This document shows, one piece after another, positions 58,041-64,000 of a stretch of 64,000 bases of DNA (position 1 is the first letter of the stretch; each line of letters begins with the position of its first letter). Below the pieces are notes generated by a model. It did no database searches. It had not been told where the DNA came from and saw only the letters and a program-made list of their open reading frames with translations. Position numbers and translations under genes: made by a program. The stretch is from Streptomyces venezuelae (lineage in GTDB: Bacteria; Actinomycetota; Actinomycetes; Streptomycetales; Streptomycetaceae), in assembly GCF_008642335.1 (NCBI RefSeq), contig NZ_CP029191.1, positions 1,984,001 to 2,048,000 on the forward strand, read 5' to 3'.

Positions 58041-58057
58041 CCGGGCCCCGCGCCCGG
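58041..58057 (+). terminator. Short hairpin after PASTA kinase gene
   Basis: CCGGGC (58041-58046) pairs with GCCCGG (58052-58057) 12 bases after the kinase stop; a second small hairpin of C and G runs follows. Weak terminator candidate. Confidence 0.4.
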
Positions 58058-58104
58058 GAGGACCCCCGCCGGGGCACTTCCGGGCGCGTGCCACCCTTGA
58101 CGGT

Positions 58105-59004
58105 GTGAGCAGCAACATCTCCCCCAGCACCACGCCCTCCGGCACCACGTCCCGCAACCCCGTGGGCGGTCACGTCCCCGTGGCCGGTGGGCTCGCCTCC
58201 GTCGGCCTCTCGTACGCCAGGGACCTCGGCGCCGAGGCCGTCCAGGTCTTCGTCGCCAATCCGCGCGGCTGGGCCACCCCGCCCGGCAACCCCAAGCAGG
58301 ACGAGGAGTTCCGCGCGGCCTGCGCCGCAGGGAACATCCCCGCGTACGTCCACGCGCCGTACCTCATCAACTTCGGCTCGCACACCGAGGCGACCGTCGA
58401 CAAGTCCGTGGACTCCCTGCGCCACTCGCTGCGCAGGGCGCGCGCGATCGGCGCGCTCGGCGTCGTCGTGCACACGGGTTCCGCGACCGGCGGCCGGGAG
58501 CGTGCCGTGGCCCTGGCGCAGGTGCGCGAACGCATGCTGCCGCTCCTCGACGAGCTGACGCACGACGACGACCCGTTCCTGCTCCTGGAGTCGACCGCGG
58601 GCCAGGGCGCCTCGCTCTGCTCCCGCACGTGGGACTTCGGCCCGTACTTCGAGGCGCTCGACTCACACCCCAAGCTCGGTATCTGCCTGGACACCTGCCA
58701 CATCTTCGCGGCGGGCCACGACCTGGCGGGCCCGGGCGGCATGAAGCAGACCCTCGACCTTCTCGTCGACACCGTCGGCGAGGGCCGCCTGAAGCTCATC
58801 CACGCCAATGACTCCAAAGACGTCGTCGGCGCGCACAAGGACCGGCACGAGAACATCGGAACCGGCCACATCGGCGAGGAGCCCTTCCGCGAGCTGATGC
58901 TCCACCCCGCCACGGAAGGCGTCCCCCTGATCATCGAGACCCCCGGCGGCAAGGAGGGGCACGCGGCGGACGTGGCGCGCCTGAAGGAGCTCAGGGGCGT
59001 CTAG
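58105..59004 (+). CDS. nfo: Deoxyribonuclease IV (AP endonuclease, Nfo family)
   Basis: A 299-residue TIM-barrel zinc endonuclease cutting 5' to abasic sites in base-excision repair. Family motifs: GGHVPVAGGL, VQVFVANPRGW, YVHAPYLINFGS, VVVHTGSATGG, LLLESTAGQG, ICLDTCHIFAAGHDL, HANDSKDVVGAHKDRHENIG and PLIIETPGG, with the trinuclear metal ligands in place. The N-terminal 18 residues are Ser/Thr-rich. The GTG at 58105 has no clear Shine-Dalgarno; a CACCCT hexamer eight bases upstream is possible. It converges with the sulfite-oxidase-like gene. Confidence 0.94.
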   Translation: MSSNISPSTTPSGTTSRNPVGGHVPVAGGLASVGLSYARDLGAEAVQVFVANPRGWATPPGNPKQDEEFRAACAAGNIPAYVHAPYLINFGSHTEATVDKSVDSLRHSLRRARAIGALGVVVHTGSATGGRERAVALAQVRERMLPLLDELTHDDDPFLLLESTAGQGASLCSRTWDFGPYFEALDSHPKLGICLDTCHIFAAGHDLAGPGGMKQTLDLLVDTVGEGRLKLIHANDSKDVVGAHKDRHENIGTGHIGEEPFRELMLHPATEGVPLIIETPGGKEGHAADVARLKELRGV

Positions 59005-59034
59005 GCCCTGTGTCGAAAGTCCCTGGCGGCAGGG

Positions 59035-59667
59035 TCAGAGCTCGGGGCCGTCGCCGGGCTCTTCCTGGTACGAGTAGCGCTGTTCCAGCCAGGGGTCGCC
59101 GAGGTTGTGGTAGCCGCGCTCCTCCCAGAAGCCGCGGCGGTCCGCCGTCATGTACTCGACGCCGCGGACCCACTTGGGGCCCTTCCATGCGTACAGGTGC
59201 GGCACCACGAGCCGGAGCGGGAAACCGTGTTCGGCGGTGAGGAGTTCGCCGCCTTTGTGCGTGGCGAGAATCGAGCGCTCGGAGGCGAAGTCCGACATCC
59301 GCATGTTCGAGCTGAAGCCGTACTCGGCCCAGACCATGACGTGGGTGGCGTTGGCCGCCGGCGGCACGAGCTCCAGGAGCTTGCGGGCCGGGAGGCCGCC
59401 CCACTCCGCGCCCAGCATGCTGAACTTCGTCACGCAGTGCAGATCGGCGACAACGGTGTCGTAGGGCAGCGCGGAGAACTCCTCGTGCGACCAGCAGTGC
59501 TTCTCGCCGTCCGCGGTGGCCCCGAAAACCCTGAACTCCCAGCGCTCGGGACGGAACTTCGGCACCGGTCCGTAGTGCGTGACCGGCCAGCCGCGCTGCA
59601 GCCGCTGACCCGGCGGAAGCTCCGGCTCCGCTGCCTGTCGAGATGCGCGTTCCGCCGGCTGACCCAT
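59035..59667 (-). CDS. Sulfite oxidase-family molybdopterin-dependent oxidoreductase
   Basis: A 210-residue small member of the SUOX/YedY family containing only the molybdenum-cofactor domain. The Mo-ligating Cys is in VADLHCVTKFSML, followed by WGGLPARKLLEL, ATHVMVWAEYGFSSNM and PLRLVVPHLYAWKGPKWVRGVEYM, all typical. There is no Tat signal, so it is probably cytoplasmic. The heme and dimerisation domains of full sulfite oxidases are missing, as in other short actinobacterial members; the substrate is unknown. The ATG at 59667 has GGAG four bases upstream. It is divergent from bfr. Confidence 0.9.
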   Translation of the reverse strand: MGQPAERASRQAAEPELPPGQRLQRGWPVTHYGPVPKFRPERWEFRVFGATADGEKHCWSHEEFSALPYDTVVADLHCVTKFSMLGAEWGGLPARKLLELVPPAANATHVMVWAEYGFSSNMRMSDFASERSILATHKGGELLTAEHGFPLRLVVPHLYAWKGPKWVRGVEYMTADRRGFWEERGYHNLGDPWLEQRYSYQEEPGDGPEL

Positions 59668-59832
59668 GACTCCATCCTGACAGACCCGGGGCGGTGGACG
59701 TGACCAGCCGGAGCCCGGGCGGCACCGATTGGGGCAACTCCTACTAAGCGTGCACTTACTGGACGCCCTCCGAACACCGGTGCAAGGATGCGCGCTACCT
59801 GCCCAGTCACTCGTGCGGAAGGAGCCTCTGCG

Positions 59833-60312
59833 ATGCAGGGCGACCCCGAGGTCATTGAATTTCTCAACGAGCAGCTGACCGCCGAACTCACGGCGATCAA
59901 CCAATACTTTCTCCACGCCAAGATGCAGGAAAACTTCGGCTGGACGAAGCTCGCGAAGTACACCCGTGCCGAGTCGTTCGACGAGATGAAGCACGCGGAG
60001 GTGCTGACCGACCGGATCCTGTTCCTCGACGGTCTGCCCAATTACCAGCGGCTCTTCCATGTGCGCGTGGGCCAGACGGTCACCGAGATGTTCCAGGCCG
60101 ACCGGCAGGTCGAGGTGGAGGCGATCGACCGCCTCAAGCGCGGGATCGAGGTGATGCGCGCCAAGGGCGACATCACGTCCGCAAACATCTTCGAGTCGAT
60201 CCTCGAGGACGAGGAGCACCACATCGACTATCTCGACACGCAGCTGGAGCTCGTCGAGAAGCTGGGAGAGGCGCTCTACATCGCGCAGCTCATCGAGCAG
60301 CCGGAGAGCTGA
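59833..60312 (+). CDS. bfr: Bacterioferritin
   Basis: A 159-residue four-helix iron-storage protein assembling into a heme-containing 24-mer shell. Ferroxidase ligands are visible: E18 in TAELTAINQYF, E51 and H54 in FDEMKHAE, and in the second half SILEDEEHHIDYL. Met52, the heme axial ligand of Bfr, is present. The ATG at 59833 has AAGGAG seven bases upstream; earlier in-frame codons are not needed. It converges with bfd, with 15 bases between the stops, so storage and release genes are paired. Confidence 0.95.
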   Translation: MQGDPEVIEFLNEQLTAELTAINQYFLHAKMQENFGWTKLAKYTRAESFDEMKHAEVLTDRILFLDGLPNYQRLFHVRVGQTVTEMFQADRQVEVEAIDRLKRGIEVMRAKGDITSANIFESILEDEEHHIDYLDTQLELVEKLGEALYIAQLIEQPES

Positions 60313-60327
60313 ACCGGCCCCTGAGGG

Positions 60328-60567
60328 TCAGGCCGCCTCGGGGAGTTCCGCCTCGGGAGCCAGCGCCACAGCCGGTTCTCCCTGGTCCACGAGGTCACGG
60401 CGGGGGCACGCGCCCCGGCCGAGCAGCGCCTGGATGCGGCGTACGCACGAACCACAGTCCGTGCCCGCCTTGCAGGCCGACGCTATCTGGCGGGGGGTCC
60501 AGGCACCGTCCGCCGCGTGCTTCTTCACCTGCGCCTCGGTGACCCCGAAGCAGTTGCAGACGTACAC
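60328..60567 (-). CDS. bfd: Bacterioferritin-associated ferredoxin Bfd
   Basis: A 79-residue [2Fe-2S] protein that reduces ferric iron in bacterioferritin to release it. The cluster ligands are Cys4 and Cys6 (VCNCFGVT) and Cys38 and Cys41 (DCGSC). An Ala/Pro/Glu-rich tail follows the BFD domain. The GTG at 60567 has GAGGTGA nine bases upstream. An iron-box-like palindrome lies 54 bases upstream, so it should be induced when iron is scarce. Confidence 0.95.
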   Translation of the reverse strand: MYVCNCFGVTEAQVKKHAADGAWTPRQIASACKAGTDCGSCVRRIQALLGRGACPRRDLVDQGEPAVALAPEAELPEAA

Positions 60568-60620
60568 GCGGTTTCACCTCCCGGGCAGGACTCATCGGTA
60601 ACGCCGTCCCGATTGATCGG

Positions 60621-60639
60621 TGAGGCTAACCTAACCTTA
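60621..60639. promoter_or_regulatory. Iron box (IdeR/DmdR-type operator) upstream of bfd
   Basis: TGAGGCTAACCTAACCTTA matches 14 of 19 positions of the palindromic actinobacterial iron-box consensus TTAGGTTAGGCTAACCTAA. It lies where a bfd promoter would be expected. The protein bound would be DmdR1 in Streptomyces. Confidence 0.7.
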
Positions 60640-60677
60640 CCCGCGACGTCCTGCCCACAAAAGCCCCGGATACGCCG

Positions 60678-60710
60678 GTGGGGCGCGGATCACACGGATC
60701 CGCGCCCCAC
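60678..60710 (-). terminator. Terminator after DAHP synthase gene
   Basis: A perfect 14-bp stem (60678-60691 with 60697-60710, five-base loop) lies 34 bases past the aroH stop. On the minus strand a run of T follows near 60660. Confidence 0.8.
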
Positions 60711-60744
60711 GCGCACGTACAGATGTGCCGACCAGACGTGAGAA

Positions 60745-62244
<1,500 letters not shown>

Positions 62245-62257
<13 letters not shown>

Positions 62258-62303
62258 CTCTGCGCGCACACAGACTCGCGAAGGCCGCCCGAGGGGCGGC
62301 CTT
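62245..62303 (+). promoter_or_regulatory. trp attenuator (antiterminator/terminator switch)
   Basis: Terminator: AAGGCCGCCC (62281-62290) pairs with GGGCGGCCTT (62294-62303), followed by CAGTGTTTT. The competing antiterminator is GGCGGCC (62245-62251), at the end of the leader-peptide frame, with GGCCGCC (62283-62289), which uses the 5' half of the terminator stem. The two structures exclude each other, the standard attenuation layout. Confidence 0.9.
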
Positions 62304-62366
62304 CAGTGTTTTCCGGACTCTGCCGGGAGCGGGCCGTTCCTCTCCGAGTGAGAAGGAACAGCCCCC

Positions 62367-64000
62367 ATGCAGCCAACACAGCAGCCAGCAGAGCAGCCGA
62401 CACGGCAGCTGACCGACCTCCTGTCCGACGACCGTCCCTTCGCCCTGCTGCGCCGCCGTACCCCGGGCCGCGACCACGGCACGGTCGAGGTCCTGACCGG
62501 CCCGACGGGCACGTACGAACGCCTCGCGGACATCCCCGAAGGGCTCGCCCTCGTGCCGTTCCGGCAGATCAGGGAGCGCGGCTTCGACGTCCGCGACGAC
62601 GGCACGCCGCTGACCGTCCTGACGCCCGAGGAGCGGTACGAGGTGCCGCTCGCCGACGCCCTCACCGCGCTGCCCGCGCACGACGTGCGGGTCGAGGGCG
62701 GGGCCTTCGACGTGGACGACGCGGCGTACGCGGACATCGTGGGGCGGGTCCTGCGCGAGGAGATCGGGCGGGGCGAGGGCGCCAACTTCGTCATCCGGCG
62801 GACGTACGAGGGTGAGATCCCGGGCTTCGGGCGCGCGGACGCCCTCGCGCTCTTCCGGCGGCTGCTGGTGGGCGAGCGGGGCGCGTACTGGACGTACGTC
62901 GTGCACACCGGGGAGCGGACGCTCGTCGGGGCGAGCCCCGAGGTGCACGTGCGGATGTCCGGCGGGACCGTCGTCATGAACCCGATCAGCGGCACCTACC
63001 GCTATCCCGCGGAGGGCCCCACCGCCGACGACCTCCTTGCCTTCCTCTCCGACGGCAAGGAGATCGAGGAGCTCTCGATGGTCGTCGACGAGGAGCTGAA
63101 GATGATGTGCACGGTCGGCGACATGGGCGGGGTGGTGGTCGGGCCGCGCCTGAAGGAGATGGCCCACCTCGCGCACACCGAGTACGAGCTGCGCGGCAGG
63201 TCGTCGCTGGACGTGCGGGAGGTCCTGAAGGAGACGATGTTCGCGGCGACCGTCACCGGGTCGCCCGTGCAGAACGCCTGCCGTGTCATCGAGCGCCACG
63301 AGGCCGGGGGCCGCGGCTACTACGCGGGTGCCCTCGCCCTCATCGGCCGGGACGCGGGCGGCGCGCAGACACTGGACTCCCCCATCCTCATCCGCACCGC
63401 CGACATCTCCCCGGCCGGGCGCCTCCGGGTGCCGGTGGGCGCCACGCTGGTGCGCGGCTCCGACCCGATGAGCGAGGTCGCCGAGACGCACGCGAAGGCC
63501 GCGGGCGTCCTGGCCGCGCTCGGCGTACGCCCCGGACGCGCCCGCGACGAGGAGGCGCGGCCCGCGCTCGCCGACGATCCCCGGGTGCGGGCGGCCCTCG
63601 ACGGGCGGCGCGCGGCGCTCGCGCCGTTCTGGCTGCGGATGCAGGAGCGCGCGGACGACCTGGCGGGGCACGTGCTCGTCGTGGACGGCGAGGACACGTT
63701 CACGGCGATGCTCGCGCACGTGCTGCGCTCCTGCGGGCTCGGCGTGTCGGTGCGGCGGTACGACGAGGAGGGGCTGCGGGAGGCCGTGCTCGCGCACGAG
63801 GGGCCCGTGGTGCTCGGTCCCGGTCCCGGCGACCCGGCCGACCTGGCCGATCCGAAGATGCGGTTCCTGCGCTCACTGGCGGCGGAGGTGGTCCGCACGC
63901 ACCGGCACGGCGTGCTCGGCGTCTGTCTCGGGCACGAGCTGATCGCGGCCGAGCTGGGTCTGGAGATCGTACGGAAGGAGGTGCCGTACCAGGGTGCGCA
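62367..64000 (+). CDS. trpEG: Anthranilate synthase TrpE-TrpG fusion (truncated by window edge)
   Basis: At least 544 residues, running off the end of the window. The N-terminal two thirds is a short TrpE-type chorismate-binding part: ANFVIRRTYEGEI, LVGERGAYWTYVVHTGERTLVGASPEVHV, MNPISGTYRY, DEELKMMCTVGDMGGV and VTGSPVQNACRVIE. The rest is a class I glutamine amidotransferase (TrpG): HVLVVDGEDTFT, LGPGPGDPAD and the nucleophile Cys520 in GVCLGHELIAAELGL. It makes anthranilate from chorismate and glutamine. The ATG at 62367 has AAGGA 11 bases upstream. PhzE-like phenazine enzymes share this fused layout, but the trp leader and attenuator point to tryptophan. Confidence 0.93.
   Translation, partial: MQPTQQPAEQPTRQLTDLLSDDRPFALLRRRTPGRDHGTVEVLTGPTGTYERLADIPEGLALVPFRQIRERGFDVRDDGTPLTVLTPEERYEVPLADALTALPAHDVRVEGGAFDVDDAAYADIVGRVLREEIGRGEGANFVIRRTYEGEIPGFGRADALALFRRLLVGERGAYWTYVVHTGERTLVGASPEVHVRMSGGTVVMNPISGTYRYPAEGPTADDLLAFLSDGKEIEELSMVVDEELKMMCTVGDMGGVVVGPRLKEMAHLAHTEYELRGRSSLDVREVLKETMFAATVTGSPVQNACRVIERHEAGGRGYYAGALALIGRDAGGAQTLDSPILIRTADISPAGRLRVPVGATLVRGSDPMSEVAETHAKAAGVLAALGVRPGRARDEEARPALADDPRVRAALDGRRAALAPFWLRMQERADDLAGHVLVVDGEDTFTAMLAHVLRSCGLGVSVRRYDEEGLREAVLAHEGPVVLGPGPGDPADLADPKMRFLRSLAAEVVRTHRHGVLGVCLGHELIAAELGLEIVRKEVPYQGA

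Noticed and set aside
62367..64000. PhzE (phenazine) identity for the fused TrpE-TrpG protein.
   Set aside because: No other phenazine genes are present and the Trp-codon leader with attenuator points to anthranilate synthase for tryptophan.

Overview
The window is chromosomal DNA from a Streptomyces-type actinomycete. The evidence is the very high G+C content, frequent GTG and TTG starts, GTGA/ATGA stop-start overlaps, a long DivIVA, and a gene order that matches the conserved core of Streptomyces chromosomes (dnaE - lspA - ileS - divIVA - sepF - ftsZ - mur/fts - rsmH ... metF - thiE ... aroH - trpEG). No phage, insertion sequence, CRISPR array, rRNA or tRNA was seen. Almost everything is housekeeping.

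Layout. 1-13 kb: the 5' part of dnaE, a DUF2252 protein, a membrane protein, a DsbA-like thioredoxin protein, a Tat-exported PhoD phosphatase, a dienelactone-hydrolase-like protein, an MscS channel, a CPA1 Na+/H+ antiporter, a GNAT acetyltransferase, an RluD-type pseudouridine synthase, LspA, and a DksA/TraR zinc-finger protein with a histone-H1-like Lys/Ala tail. 13-17 kb: ileS, preceded by a T-box leader that looks translational. 17-34.6 kb: a leftward division and cell-wall (dcw) cluster, rsmH-ftsL-ftsI-murE-murF-mraY-murD-ftsW-murG-ftsQ-ftsZ-pgeF-yggS-sepF-yggT-divIVA, with many overlapping stop/start codons. murC, ftsA and mraZ are absent from it.

35-47 kb: a beta-carbonic anhydrase; an overlapping moxR - DUF58 - transglutaminase operon; a DUF3040 protein, a methyltransferase and a HEPN-like protein; then a rightward module of a degenerate ABC ATPase, a YhgE/Pip membrane protein and a TetR regulator. 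A 28-bp near-perfect palindrome overlaps the promoter of this module. 47-60 kb: a DUF4126 protein, a phytoene-dehydrogenase-like flavoprotein, a membrane protein with a Tyr/Gln/Gly-rich tail, metF, thiE, an Rv2175c-like DNA-binding protein, a ferredoxin-reductase-like flavoprotein, a TPP riboswitch with thiO-thiS-thiG, a PASTA Ser/Thr kinase, endonuclease IV, a small sulfite-oxidase-family enzyme, bacterioferritin and its ferredoxin Bfd (with an upstream iron box). 60.7-64 kb: class II DAHP synthase diverging from a Trp-rich leader peptide/attenuator and a trpE-trpG fusion that runs off the end.

Regulation visible in the sequence: a T-box (Ile specifier), a TPP riboswitch, a trp attenuator, an IdeR/DmdR-type iron box, a TetR-type operator, and at least eight genes whose start codon lies 6-7 nt downstream of a -10-like hexamer with no ribosome-binding site, as expected for leaderless mRNAs. 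The least ordinary items are the GAHH (GXHH) signature in IleRS, the ABC ATPase with Arg in place of the Walker A Lys, the palindromic operator of that module, and a dienelactone-hydrolase-like protein with Ala at the nucleophile position.
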